Positions 45,216-54,462 of a DNA stretch of 64,000 nucleotides are shown one piece after another. A program made the position numbers and the translations under genes. Under the pieces are notes generated by a model. The model made no database searches. It saw only the letters and a program-made list of their open reading frames with translations, and had not been told where the DNA came from. Source of the DNA: Burkholderiales bacterium (GTDB lineage: Bacteria; Pseudomonadota; Gammaproteobacteria; Burkholderiales; Burkholderiaceae_C); assembly GCA_028868825.1 (NCBI GenBank), contig JAGWTU010000022.1:1-64000 (forward strand), written 5' to 3'. Numbering within the stretch: position 1 is the first letter of the stretch; each line of letters starts with the position of its first letter.

Positions 45216-47348
45216 ATGGGTGAGACGTCCAGCAACGACAGCGCCAGCGCGGCCGCAGGCATCGACCTGAGCCAGTTCTTCCAGGTCTTCTTCGAGGAGG
45301 CGGGCGAGAACCTCGAGACGATGGAGCAGATGCTGCTCAACCTCGACATCGAGAACGCCGACGAGGAGGAGCTCAACGCGATCTTCCGCTGCGCGCACTC
45401 GGTCAAGGGCGGCGCGGCGACCTTCGGCTTCAACGACGTCGCCGAGCTGACGCACCAGATGGAGACGCTGCTCGACAAGCTGCGCCGCCACGAGCTGCAG
45501 CCCACCGCCGCGATGGTCGACGTGCTGCTGGCCTCGGGCGATGCGCTCAAGGCGCAGCTCGCGCGCCACCAGGGCAACGGCGCAGACGCCATCGACACGA
45601 CCGAACTGCTGGCCTCGATCCGCGGCATGGCCGCCGGCGGCGCGGCGCCGGCGCCCGTCGCCCGCGCACCGGTGGCGGCACCGGCACCGGCCCCCGCCGC
45701 GCCGCCGGCGCCCGCGGCCGCACCGTCGCTGCGCACGCTGGAGCTGACGGTCGGCCCGCTGAGCGACCCGACGACGGCCGACAACCTGATCGAACTCTTC
45801 AAGGAGATCACCGATCTGGGGACCATCGAGCCGCTGGACGCCGGCCGTGCCGCCGACGGCATGCGCCGCTTCAAGGTGCTGACGGCCTCGTCGGACGCCG
45901 ACCTCATCGACCTCTTCGGCTTCCACGTCGCACGCGAACATATCCAGCTCAAGCCGATCAGCGACGGCTACGGCTTCCACGCCGGCAACCCCGGCGCACC
46001 CGAGGCCGAGCCCGAGAGCGCCGCGGCCGATCCCGGCTACGGCTTCTTCGACAACGCGCCCGGCGCCCCCGGCAGCGCCGCCGACGCGGCGGCCCCGGCG
46101 TCGTCACCCGCCGCCGCAGGGCCGCGCACCGCCGCCAAACCCCCCGCCGCCGCCGTGCGCGCCGAAAAGGCCCCGGCGGCGCCCGAATCGAGCACGCTGC
46201 GCGTCTCGGTCGAGAAGGTCGACCAGCTCATCAACCTCGTCGGCGAGCTCGTCATCACGCAGGCGATGCTGGCGCAGAACAGCAAGGGCGTCGACGCCGC
46301 GCTGCACCAGCAGATGGCCAGCGGCCTCGCCGACCTCGAGCGCAACACCCGCGACCTGCAGGAAGCGGTGATGTCGATCCGCATGATCCCGATGTCGCTC
46401 GTCTTCAACCGCTTCCCGCGCATGCTGCGCGACCTCGCCGGCAAGCTCGGCAAGAAGGTCGAGCTGGTGCAGGTCGGCGAGGCGACCGAGCTCGACAAGG
46501 GCCTGGTCGAGAAGATCACCGACCCGCTGACCCACCTCGTGCGCAACAGCTGCGACCACGGCATCGAGATGCCGGCCGAGCGCCTGGCCAAGGGCAAGCC
46601 CGAGCACGGCACGGTGACGCTGATCGCCAGCCACCAGGGCGGCAGCATCGTCATCGAGGTGCGCGACGACGGCAAGGGCCTGAACCGCCAGAAACTGCTC
46701 AACAAGGCGCGCGAGCGCGGACTCGATGCCCCCGACTCGATGACCGACCAGGAGGTCTACGGCCTCATCTTCGCGCCCGGCTTCTCGACCGCCGACGTCG
46801 TCACCGACGTCTCCGGCCGCGGCGTCGGCATGGACGTCGTGAAGAAGAACATCACGGCGCTGGGCGGCACGGTGGAGATCGATTCGGCCGAGGGCTACGG
46901 CATGACGGTGCGCGTGCGCCTGCCGCTGACGCTGGCGATCATGGACGGCATGAGCGTGGGCGTCGGCGAGGAGTGCTACATCCTGCCGTTGTCCAGCGTC
47001 GTCGAATCGTTCCAGGTGCGCGACGGCATGATCCGCACGATCGGCGGCACCGGTCGCGTCGTCGAGGTGCGCGACGAGTTCATGCCCGTCGTCGACCTCG
47101 AGCATGTCTTCCACGTGCCGCGCTTCGACTTCGAGCGCGTCGCCAACATCATGGTCGTCGTCGAGGCCGAAGGCGGCCGCGTCGCGCTGCTCGTCGACGA
47201 ACTGCTCGGCCAGCAGCAGGTCGTGGTGAAGAACCTCGAGAGCAATTACCGCAAGGTCGACGACGTCTCGGGCGCGACGATCATGGGCGACGGCCGCGTC
47301 GCGCTGATCCTCGACGTCGGCTCGCTCGTGCGGCGTTCGCGCCATTGA
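45216..47348 (+). CDS. cheA: Chemotaxis histidine kinase CheA
   Basis: 710 residues. The HPt domain (P1) has phosphoacceptor His61 in FRCAHSVKGGAATFGF. A long Ala/Pro-rich linker (about 145-172) leads to a CheY-docking-like P2 (about 172-250), then a second Ala/Pro linker. The dimerisation domain P3 begins at LRVSVEKVDQLINLVGELV (near 328). The P4 ATPase shows N box HLVRNSCDHGIE, G1 RDDGKGL and G2 GRGVGMDVVK. P5 is the CheW-like domain (VGVGEECYILPLSSVVESF). It forms the receptor array core together with the receptor and CheW encoded next. Confidence 0.96.
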   Translation: MGETSSNDSASAAAGIDLSQFFQVFFEEAGENLETMEQMLLNLDIENADEEELNAIFRCAHSVKGGAATFGFNDVAELTHQMETLLDKLRRHELQPTAAMVDVLLASGDALKAQLARHQGNGADAIDTTELLASIRGMAAGGAAPAPVARAPVAAPAPAPAAPPAPAAAPSLRTLELTVGPLSDPTTADNLIELFKEITDLGTIEPLDAGRAADGMRRFKVLTASSDADLIDLFGFHVAREHIQLKPISDGYGFHAGNPGAPEAEPESAAADPGYGFFDNAPGAPGSAADAAAPASSPAAAGPRTAAKPPAAAVRAEKAPAAPESSTLRVSVEKVDQLINLVGELVITQAMLAQNSKGVDAALHQQMASGLADLERNTRDLQEAVMSIRMIPMSLVFNRFPRMLRDLAGKLGKKVELVQVGEATELDKGLVEKITDPLTHLVRNSCDHGIEMPAERLAKGKPEHGTVTLIASHQGGSIVIEVRDDGKGLNRQKLLNKARERGLDAPDSMTDQEVYGLIFAPGFSTADVVTDVSGRGVGMDVVKKNITALGGTVEIDSAEGYGMTVRVRLPLTLAIMDGMSVGVGEECYILPLSSVVESFQVRDGMIRTIGGTGRVVEVRDEFMPVVDLEHVFHVPRFDFERVANIMVVVEAEGGRVALLVDELLGQQQVVVKNLESNYRKVDDVSGATIMGDGRVALILDVGSLVRRSRH

Positions 47349-47416
47349 GTCGCCACTGAAGCGCCGCGGCGCCCCGCCCACCCCTCCCCCCCCCGTTTCC
47401 AGCGAAAGCCACCGAC

Positions 47417-49189
47417 ATGTCACTCACCAGCCTGCGCATCGGCACCCGATTGGGTTTCGGCTTCGCCGCCGTGCTCGCACTCACCGCGCTGATCACGCTC
47501 GTCGGCGCCTGGCGCCTCGATTCCACCGCCGAGGCCGTCGGCCGCGTCATGGCCGAGCCGCTGGCCAAGACGCGGCTGGCCGACGAATGGTTCCGCAACC
47601 TGACGGCCGGTGTGCAGCGCACGGCGGCGGTCACGAAGAACGCCGACGGCACGCTCGAGGCCTATTTCTCCGACACCACCAAGGCGTCCACGGCGCGCGG
47701 CACCGAGATCACGAAGGCGATCGAGGCGATGCCGACCAACGACGACGAGAAGAAGCTGCTGGCGACGGTGGCCGAGCGCCGCAAGGCCTACCTCGAACTG
47801 CGCGACGCCATCCTTGCGGCCAAGCACGCCGGCAACGGCGCCGCGGCGACGAAGCTCTTCGACGGCGGCTTCGCCGGCGTCTCGCAGACCTACCTCGACG
47901 CGCTGCACGCCTACGTCGACTACCAGAACAAGGCCATCGACGCCGAAGGCCAACGCGTCCAGCAGGAAGCGGCCAGCGGCCGCGGCCTGTTGATGGCGCT
48001 CGGCGGCGCCGTGCTCGCGCTCGGCGCGCTGGCGGCCTGGCTGCTGTCGCGCTCGATCACGGTGCCGCTGCGTCAGGCGGTCGAGTCGACCGAGGCGATG
48101 GCCGCCGGTGATCTCAGCCACACGATCACCGCCGACGGCGACGACGAGACGAGCCAGGTCCAGCGCTCGCTGGCGCGGCTGCAGGACTCGATGCGCAAGC
48201 TCATCAGCGACGTCCGCGCAGGCAGCGATTCGATGTCGACGGCCAGCCACCAGATCGCCAGCGGCAACCAGGACCTGTCCAGCCGCACCGAGCAGACCGC
48301 GAGCAGCCTGCAGCAGGCCGCGAGCAGCCTCGAGGAACTGACCGGCACCGTGCGCCAGACGGCCGACGCGGCGCGCACCGCGAACCAGCTCGCCGCCTCG
48401 GCGAGTGCGGTCGCGCAGCGCGGCGGCGAGGTCGTCGGCCAGGTCGTCTCGACGATGGACGAGATCAACACCAGCAGCAAGCGCATCGCCGACATCATCG
48501 GCACGATCGACGGCATCGCCTTCCAGACCAACATCCTGGCGCTCAACGCCGCGGTCGAGGCGGCGCGCGCCGGCGAACAGGGACGCGGCTTCGCCGTCGT
48601 CGCTTCCGAGGTGCGCAGCCTCGCCCAGCGCAGCGCCGAGGCGGCGCGCGAGATCAAGAGCCTGATCGGCGCCAGCGTCGAGAAGGTCGAATCGGGTTCG
48701 CGCCTCGTCGCCGACGCCGGCAGCACGATGACCGAGATCGTCGCCAGCGTGCACCGCGTCAGCGACATCATCGGCGAGATCAGCGCCGCCGCGGGCGAGC
48801 AGAGCGCCGGCATCGGCTCGGTCAACAACTCGGTCGCCCAGCTCGATCAAGCGACGCAGCAGAACGCCGCCCTCGTCGAGGAAAGCGCCGCGGCGGCCGA
48901 ATCGCTGCAGGACCAGTCGCGCCAGCTCGCCGGCGTCGTCGCGGCCTACCGCATGCCCGAATCGGCGGCGCATTTCAGCGCCGCCCCCGCCGCGAACCAT
49001 ACGGCGCACACGGCCCGGCGCACCACGCCGGCCGCCACCGCCCAGGTCGCTATCAAGCAGGCCCAGCGTCCGGCACCCAGCCCGGCGCCGACCCCGGCAC
49101 CGCGCAAGGCCGCGCCGGCCGCCGCAGCGCCGGCGGCGCCGGTGGCGGCGGCCACGACGGACGCCAACGACGACTGGGAAACCTTTTGA
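47417..49189 (+). CDS. Methyl-accepting chemotaxis protein (Tsr/Tar type)
   Basis: 590 residues. First membrane helix near 12-34 (GFGFAAVLALTALITLVGAW), a periplasmic four-helix sensor to about residue 190, and a second helix near 194-212 (LLMALGGAVLALGALAAWLL). HAMP follows, then the signalling tip GTIDGIAFQTNILALNAAVE continuing into EAARAGEQGRGFAVVA. The C-terminus ends DDWETF, matching the NWETF pentapeptide that tethers CheR and CheB, after a flexible Ala/Pro linker of about 60 residues. No CheR or CheB gene is in the window. The ligand is unknown. A run of about nine C bases precedes the gene (47388-47396). Confidence 0.95.
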   Translation: MSLTSLRIGTRLGFGFAAVLALTALITLVGAWRLDSTAEAVGRVMAEPLAKTRLADEWFRNLTAGVQRTAAVTKNADGTLEAYFSDTTKASTARGTEITKAIEAMPTNDDEKKLLATVAERRKAYLELRDAILAAKHAGNGAAATKLFDGGFAGVSQTYLDALHAYVDYQNKAIDAEGQRVQQEAASGRGLLMALGGAVLALGALAAWLLSRSITVPLRQAVESTEAMAAGDLSHTITADGDDETSQVQRSLARLQDSMRKLISDVRAGSDSMSTASHQIASGNQDLSSRTEQTASSLQQAASSLEELTGTVRQTADAARTANQLAASASAVAQRGGEVVGQVVSTMDEINTSSKRIADIIGTIDGIAFQTNILALNAAVEAARAGEQGRGFAVVASEVRSLAQRSAEAAREIKSLIGASVEKVESGSRLVADAGSTMTEIVASVHRVSDIIGEISAAAGEQSAGIGSVNNSVAQLDQATQQNAALVEESAAAAESLQDQSRQLAGVVAAYRMPESAAHFSAAPAANHTAHTARRTTPAATAQVAIKQAQRPAPSPAPTPAPRKAAPAAAAPAAPVAAATTDANDDWETF

Positions 49190-49261
49190 TCCTCGGGCCT
49201 ACAGCCGGACGCCGGCCACGCCGATAACCCCACAGACAACCGTTCACCTTAAGGACCCGTC

Positions 49262-49816
49262 ATGGACATGATTGCCGAAGCCACCCAAGTCGCACGCCAC
49301 GAAGCCGCGCGTGCCAACGCGAGCGCCGGCGCCGGCAACGGCCGCGCCTCGCAGGGCAGCGAGTTCCTGACCTTCCGCCTCGGCGCCGAGGAATACGGCA
49401 TCGACATCCTGCGCGTGCAGGAGATCCGCTCCTACGAACAGCCGACGCGCATCGCCAACTCGCCCTCGTTCATCAAGGGCGTCGTGAACCTGCGCGGCGT
49501 CATCGTCCCGATCATCGACCTGCGCTTGAAGCTGGGCTGCGAGAACGCCGAGTACAACACCTTCACCGTCGTCGTCGTGCTCAACGTGCGCGGCCGCGTC
49601 GTCGGCGCCGTCGTCGACTCGGTGTCGGACGTGCTCGAACTGAGCAAGGACCACATCAAGCCGTCGCCCGAACTCAATTCGAGCGTCGACTCGTCGTTCA
49701 TCACCGGCATCGGCACGATCAAGAGCGGTCAGGGCGACAACGAGAGCGAGCGCATGCTGATCCTGATGGACATCGAGGGGCTGATGAGCAGCGCCGACAT
49801 GGGCCTGATCCAGTAA
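49262..49816 (+). CDS. cheW: Chemotaxis coupling protein CheW
   Basis: 184 residues, linking CheA to the receptor tips. The CheW fold is evident: EFLTFRLGAEEYGIDILRVQEIR, SPSFIKGVVNLRGVIVPIIDLR, VVVVLNVRGRVVGAVVDSVSDV. The N-terminal 35 residues are an Ala-rich extension. It lies 72 bp after the receptor gene, and an intrinsic terminator follows 38 bp beyond its stop, making it the last gene of the operon. Confidence 0.96.
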   Translation: MDMIAEATQVARHEAARANASAGAGNGRASQGSEFLTFRLGAEEYGIDILRVQEIRSYEQPTRIANSPSFIKGVVNLRGVIVPIIDLRLKLGCENAEYNTFTVVVVLNVRGRVVGAVVDSVSDVLELSKDHIKPSPELNSSVDSSFITGIGTIKSGQGDNESERMLILMDIEGLMSSADMGLIQ

Positions 49817-49853
49817 ACCCGGGCGAGGCGCCGCGAGCGCGTCACTCGATCGG

Positions 49854-49882
49854 AAGCGGCGCCTGCGGGCGCCGTTTGTCTT
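49854..49882 (+). terminator. Intrinsic terminator of the chemotaxis operon
   Basis: AAGCGGCGCC - TGCG - GGCGCCGTTTGTCTT: stem CGGCGCC/GGCGCCG (49857-49863 with 49868-49874), extended by a G-T and two A-T pairs, followed by TTTGTCTT. It lies 38 bp downstream of cheW. Confidence 0.75.
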
Positions 49883-49912
49883 GGGCGCCGTCGTTCGCGC
49901 TTGTCGTTCGCG

Positions 49913-52480
49913 CTATTCGGCCCCGGTGCGCCGCAGGGTCTCGACGACCGGGCGCCGCAGCACCTCGCGCAGACCCCACCAGCCCGCGGCCAGCGCCAGC
50001 AGCGCGCCGGCGACGATGCCCTCCAGCGGCACCCAGGGCGAGGGGTGCCAGCTGAATTCGAAGGCCTCGTGGGCGAGCAGCCAGCCCAGCACGACCGCGG
50101 CGAGCGACGCCAGCAGCCCGGCGAGCGCACCCACGCCCAGCAACTCGGCGCGCTGCACCTGCGCCAGCAGGCGGCTGCCGGCGCCCAGGGCGCGCATCAC
50201 CGCGAACTCGCGCGCCCGCGCCTCGCGCGTCGCGCTGACGGCGGCGAAGAGCACGACGAGGCCGGCGGCGAGCGTGAACGCGAACAGGAACTCGACCGCC
50301 GCGATGACCTGATCGAGCACCGCCTGGACCTGGGCGATGGTGGCCGAGACGTCGATATCGGTGATGTTCGGGAAGCGGCGCGCCAGCGCGGCGTCGAAGC
50401 CCTGCTGCGGCGGGGCGCGGAAGGCGCTGATGTAGCTCAGCGGCAGGTCGTCCATGCGCGCCAGCGGAAAGAGGACGAAGAAGTTCGGCCGCATCGAACC
50501 CCAGTCGACCTTGCGCAGGCTGGTGATGCGGCCCTCGCGGAACTGGCCCGCGATGTCGAAGCGCAGCGTGTCGCCCAGCTTCAGCCCGAGCTGCTGCGCC
50601 AGGCCCTGCTCGACCGAGATCGCGCCCGCCTCGTCGGCGACCCAGCGCCCGGCGACGACGGCGTTCTTCGCCGGCAGCGCGGCGCTGTGGCTGAGGTTGA
50701 ATTCGCGCTCGACGAGGCGGCGCGCGCGTTCGTCGTCGTAGTTCGCGGCGCGCGCCGGCTTGCCGTCGATCGCCACCAGGCGACCGCGGATCATCGGGTA
50801 CCAGTCGTAATGCGCGACGCCGCCGGCGGTCAGCGCGGCGCGGAAGGACACGGCCTGGTCGGGCTGGATGTTGATGACGAAGCGGTCCGGCGCATCGGGC
50901 GGCGTCGCCTCGCGCCAGCTCGCGATGAGGTCGGTGCGCAGCAGGATCAGCAGCACCAGCGCCAGCAGACCGACCGCCAGCGCCGAGACCTGGAGCACGG
51001 CGTAGGCCGGTCGCGCACCGACCTGGCGCGTCGCCAGCAGCAGCCAGCGCGGCGCGCCGGCGGCCGGCACGAGACGCAGCATCAGGCGCACGGCGGCCCA
51101 CGACGCGACGGCGAAGAAGGCCGCCGCCGCGGCGAAGCCGCCGACCGCGATCAGCCCCATGCGCAGGTCCGAGGTCGCCGCCAGCAGCAGCGCGACGAAG
51201 CCGGCGAGGCCCGACGCCAGCACCGCCAGCGAGGCCGGCGCGAGCGCACCGACATCGCGCCGGATCACGCGCAGCGGCGGCACGCGCGCGAGCTGCAGCA
51301 CCGGCGGCAGGCCGAAGGCCAGCAGCAGCGTCATGCCGACACCGATGCCGAACAGCGCCGGCCCGGGTCCCGGGGGCGGCAGGTCGACCGTCACCAACCC
51401 CGCGAGTCCGGCGAGCAGCGCGATGAAGGCGTAGTGCACGGCCAGGCCGACGAGCAGCCCGAGCCCGCTCGCGGCAAGCCCGACGAGGCCGAACTCGATC
51501 GCGTAGGCGCCGGCGATGCGGCGCTGCGAAAGGCCGAGCACGCGCAGCATCGCGCAGTCGTCGAGCCGGCGCGACGCGAAGTCGCGCGCCGCGATCGCCA
51601 CCGCCACCGCCGCCAGCAGCGCCGCCAGCAGCGCGACGAGGTTGAGGAACTTGCCGGCGCGGTCCAGCGCCTGCTTCATCTCGGGGCGGCCGCTCTCGAC
51701 GTTCTGGATGCGGATGCCGCGCAGCGCCTGGGCGCGCACGCGCTCGCCGCACCAGTCGGTGTAGCGGCGCACCGTGGCGTCGCCGCGCGCGGCGCTCCAG
51801 CCGGCCGGCGCGGCGACGGCGAGACGGTAGCCGACGCGGCTGGCCGGCTGCACGAGGCCGGTGGCGGGCAGGTCGGACAGCGCCAGCATGACGCGCGGCG
51901 CGAAGCTCGAGAAGCCGGTGCCGCGGTCGGGTTCGACGACGATGAGGCGGGTGATCTTGAGCGTCGCGTCGCCGAGCAGCAGCGCATCGCCGAGACGCAG
52001 TTGCAGCGCGTCGAGCAGCGAGCCGTCGACCCAGGCCTGACCCGGCGGCGGCGCGGCGGCCAGCACCTGAGAGGGGCCGTCGGCACGCTCGCGCAGCTGC
52101 ATCGACCCTCGCAGCGGATAGGCGGCGTCGACGGCCTTCACCGCGACGAGCCGCGTCGCGCCGCCGCGGTCGTCGGGGGCGCGCGCCATGCTCGGAAAGC
52201 CGGCGGAGAAGCTCACGCGCAGGCCGAGTTCGCGCGCGCGGGCGGCGAATTCGGGCGGCGCCGGCTGGTCGCTCTCGATCACGGCGTCGCCGCCGAGCAG
52301 CTGGTGCGAATCGCGCTGCAGCCCGGCGTCGAGCCGGTCGGCGAAGAAGCCGACCGCCGTCAGCGCGGCGACGGCAAGCAGGACGGCGAAGACGAGCAGG
52401 CGCAGCTCGCCGGCGCGCAGGTCGCGCCGCGTCTGGCGCCAGGCCAGCAGCGCGATCGAGGGGGGACGGATCACGGACAT
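49913..52480 (-). CDS. FtsX-family ABC transporter permease (YbbP-like)
   Basis: 855 residues, the length of YbbP-type permeases. It has an N-terminal membrane helix (RLLVFAVLLAVAALTAVGFF) and two periplasmic MacB-like domains (LLGGDAVIESDQPAPPEF; a second near 530-720). Two sets of FtsX helices follow, near 290-500 and 735-840 (FLFAFTLAAGLVVLFAAVSA, REFAVMRALGAGSRLLAQVQ). YbbP works with the ATPase YbbA in lipoprotein or lipid extraction-type transport. Here no ATPase gene is adjacent; the upstream neighbour is a divergent dioxygenase. The partner ATPase must be encoded elsewhere. Confidence 0.88.
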   Translation of the reverse strand: MSVIRPPSIALLAWRQTRRDLRAGELRLLVFAVLLAVAALTAVGFFADRLDAGLQRDSHQLLGGDAVIESDQPAPPEFAARARELGLRVSFSAGFPSMARAPDDRGGATRLVAVKAVDAAYPLRGSMQLRERADGPSQVLAAAPPPGQAWVDGSLLDALQLRLGDALLLGDATLKITRLIVVEPDRGTGFSSFAPRVMLALSDLPATGLVQPASRVGYRLAVAAPAGWSAARGDATVRRYTDWCGERVRAQALRGIRIQNVESGRPEMKQALDRAGKFLNLVALLAALLAAVAVAIAARDFASRRLDDCAMLRVLGLSQRRIAGAYAIEFGLVGLAASGLGLLVGLAVHYAFIALLAGLAGLVTVDLPPPGPGPALFGIGVGMTLLLAFGLPPVLQLARVPPLRVIRRDVGALAPASLAVLASGLAGFVALLLAATSDLRMGLIAVGGFAAAAAFFAVASWAAVRLMLRLVPAAGAPRWLLLATRQVGARPAYAVLQVSALAVGLLALVLLILLRTDLIASWREATPPDAPDRFVINIQPDQAVSFRAALTAGGVAHYDWYPMIRGRLVAIDGKPARAANYDDERARRLVEREFNLSHSAALPAKNAVVAGRWVADEAGAISVEQGLAQQLGLKLGDTLRFDIAGQFREGRITSLRKVDWGSMRPNFFVLFPLARMDDLPLSYISAFRAPPQQGFDAALARRFPNITDIDVSATIAQVQAVLDQVIAAVEFLFAFTLAAGLVVLFAAVSATREARAREFAVMRALGAGSRLLAQVQRAELLGVGALAGLLASLAAVVLGWLLAHEAFEFSWHPSPWVPLEGIVAGALLALAAGWWGLREVLRRPVVETLRRTGAE

Positions 52481-52581
52481 GGCCGGACCTTAGCCGAATT
52501 GCGCGGCAGGCGTCGCGGCGGCGAATCCTGCGTGCAGATGGCCTGAATGCGCATCGCCGCGGCGGATGCTCCAATGGCGAC

Positions 52582-53412
52582 ATGGAACGCATGCCCACCC
52601 TCTTCCTCTCGCATGGCTCGCCGATGATCGCGCTCGAACCGCGCGAGGCGGGTGCCTTCATCGCGCGACTCGGACCGGCGATCGACGCCGCGTTCGGCCG
52701 TCCGCGCGCCATCCTCGCCATCTCGGGACACACGCTGACGCGCGAACCCGCGCTGCTCGCCGCGCCGCGCCACGCAGCGGTCTACGACTTCGGCGGCTTC
52801 GACCCGCGGCTCTACGAGATGCGCTATGACGCCCCCGGCGCGCCGGCGCTCGCCGGTCGCGTCGCCGAGTTGCTGCAGGCCGCCGGCCTGCCGGCGCACC
52901 GCATCGACGAGGGCGGTCTCGACCATGGCATCTGGACGGCCTTGAAATACGCCTACCCGCAGGCCGATGTGCCGGTGCTGCCGCTGGGCTGGCCACCGAA
53001 CTGGAGCCCGCGCCGGCTGTTCGAACTCGGCGCCGCACTGGCACCGCTGGCCGACGAGGGCGTGCTGATCGTCGGCACCGGCGGCATCACGCACAACCTG
53101 CGCCGCGTCTTCGCCGGCGGCCTGCGCGTCGACGCCGACCAAGCGGTCACGCCCGAGAGCCTGGCGTTTCGCGACTGGTTCGTCGAGCGCACGGCGGCAG
53201 CCGACTGGGACGCGCTGTTCGACTACCGCGCCCGCGCACCCTATGGTGCGCTGATGCACCCGACCGACGAACACCTGCTGCCGTTCTTCGTCGCCGCCGG
53301 TGCCGGCCGCACCGGTCCGGGGCTGCGCATCCACGCCAGCCAGACCCATGGCGACCTCGGCATGGACGCCTACGCCTTCGGCGCGACGGCCGCCCGGCTC
53401 GCCTCAGTCTGA
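52582..53412 (+). CDS. DODA-type class III extradiol dioxygenase (YgiD-like)
   Basis: 276 residues, the single-subunit LigB-fold relative that in E. coli (YgiD) opens L-DOPA at the 4,5 position. The metal-site signature is His in FLSHGSPMIAL, His in LAISGHTLTR and GGLDHGIWTALKYAY. GTGGITHNLRRVF and a C-terminal SQTHGDLGMDAYAFG are also present. The product is not part of the lig operons but is the third class III ring-cleavage enzyme in the window. Its stop overlaps that of the converging deaminase gene by 9 bp. The natural substrate is unproven. Confidence 0.9.
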   Translation: MERMPTLFLSHGSPMIALEPREAGAFIARLGPAIDAAFGRPRAILAISGHTLTREPALLAAPRHAAVYDFGGFDPRLYEMRYDAPGAPALAGRVAELLQAAGLPAHRIDEGGLDHGIWTALKYAYPQADVPVLPLGWPPNWSPRRLFELGAALAPLADEGVLIVGTGGITHNLRRVFAGGLRVDADQAVTPESLAFRDWFVERTAAADWDALFDYRARAPYGALMHPTDEHLLPFFVAAGAGRTGPGLRIHASQTHGDLGMDAYAFGATAARLASV

Positions 53413-54462
53413 AGCGGCGGGGGCCGCAGCGAACGCGGCGTCCAGCGCGGCGATCCAGCGCGCTTTCTGCTCGGGCGTCGCGAAGGCGGCATCGAAGCCG
53501 TTGCGCGCGAGCCGGTACGCGTGGTCGCGCCCGAGCTGCGGCAGCGCGTCGAAGGTCGCGAGGTAATTGTCGACGAGGTAGCCGCCGAAATAGGCCGGGT
53601 CGTCGCTGTTGACCATCGCGCACAGCCCGGCATCGAGCAGCGCCGGCAGGTTGTGGTCGGCCATCCGGTCGAACACGCGCAGCTTGACGTTGGACAGCGG
53701 GCAGACCGTCAGCGGCACGCGCGCGGCAGCCAGCCGCTGCACGAGCGCGGCGTCCTCGAGGCAGCGCACGCCATGGTCGATGCGCTCGACATGCAGGCGG
53801 TCGAGCGCATCGCGGATGTACGCGGGCGGCCCCTCCTCGCCGGCGTGGGCGACGAGGTGCAGGCCGAGTTCGCGGCAGCGCGCGTAGACGCGCTCGAACT
53901 TCTCGGGCGGGTGGCCGCGCTCGCTGCTGTCGAGGCCGACGCCGATGAAATGCTGCCGATACGGCAGCGCCTGTTCGAGCGTCGCGAAGGCCGCCTCTTC
54001 GCTCAAGTGGCGCAGGAAGCACAGGATGAGGTCGGCGCTAATGCCGAGCTCGGCCTCGGCGCGGCGGCAGGCACGGGCCAGGCCGAGGATCACGGCCTCG
54101 ATGTTCACGCCGCGATCGGTGTGGGTCTGGGGGTCGAAGAAGATCTCTGCGCGCACGACATGGTCGGCCGCGGCGCGCTCGAAATAGGCCCACGCCATCG
54201 CAAAGAAGTCGTCCTCCTTCAGCAGCACGCTGGCGCCGGCGTAATAGATGTCGAGAAAGCTCTGCAGATCGGTGAAGGCGTAGGCGGCGCGCAGCGCCTC
54301 GACACTGGCGTACGGCAGCTTCACGCCGTTGCGCGCGGCGAGCGCGAAGATCAGCTCGGGTTCGAGCGAACCCTCGATGTGGATGTGCAGTTCGGCCTTG
54401 GGCATCGCGCGCAGCAGCGCGTGCAGCGAGGAGCGGCCGGGGGCGATGGCGGCGGTCATCAC
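53404..54462 (-). CDS. Adenine deaminase (adenosine deaminase superfamily)
   Basis: 352-residue TIM-barrel metallo-deaminase. Zn-site His pair in [46 protein letters not shown] and [11 protein letters not shown] provide the other ligands and catalytic residues. [12 protein letters not shown] is the form seen in adenine deaminases rather than adenosine deaminases (which usually read LHxHLDGxLR), so adenine to hypoxanthine is the likely reaction. It overlaps lipA by 4 bp, giving lipB-lipA-deaminase on one transcript, a pairing without an obvious metabolic reason. Confidence 0.85.
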   Translation of the reverse strand: MMTAAIAPGRSSLHALLRAMPKAELHIHIEGSLEPELIFALAARNGVKLPYASVEALRAAYAFTDLQSFLDIYYAGASVLLKEDDFFAMAWAYFERAAADHVVRAEIFFDPQTHTDRGVNIEAVILGLARACRRAEAELGISADLILCFLRHLSEEAAFATLEQALPYRQHFIGVGLDSSERGHPPEKFERVYARCRELGLHLVAHAGEEGPPAYIRDALDRLHVERIDHGVRCLEDAALVQRLAAARVPLTVCPLSNVKLRVFDRMADHNLPALLDAGLCAMVNSDDPAYFGGYLVDNYLATFDALPQLGRDHAYRLARNGFDAAFATPEQKARWIAALDAAFAAAPAASD

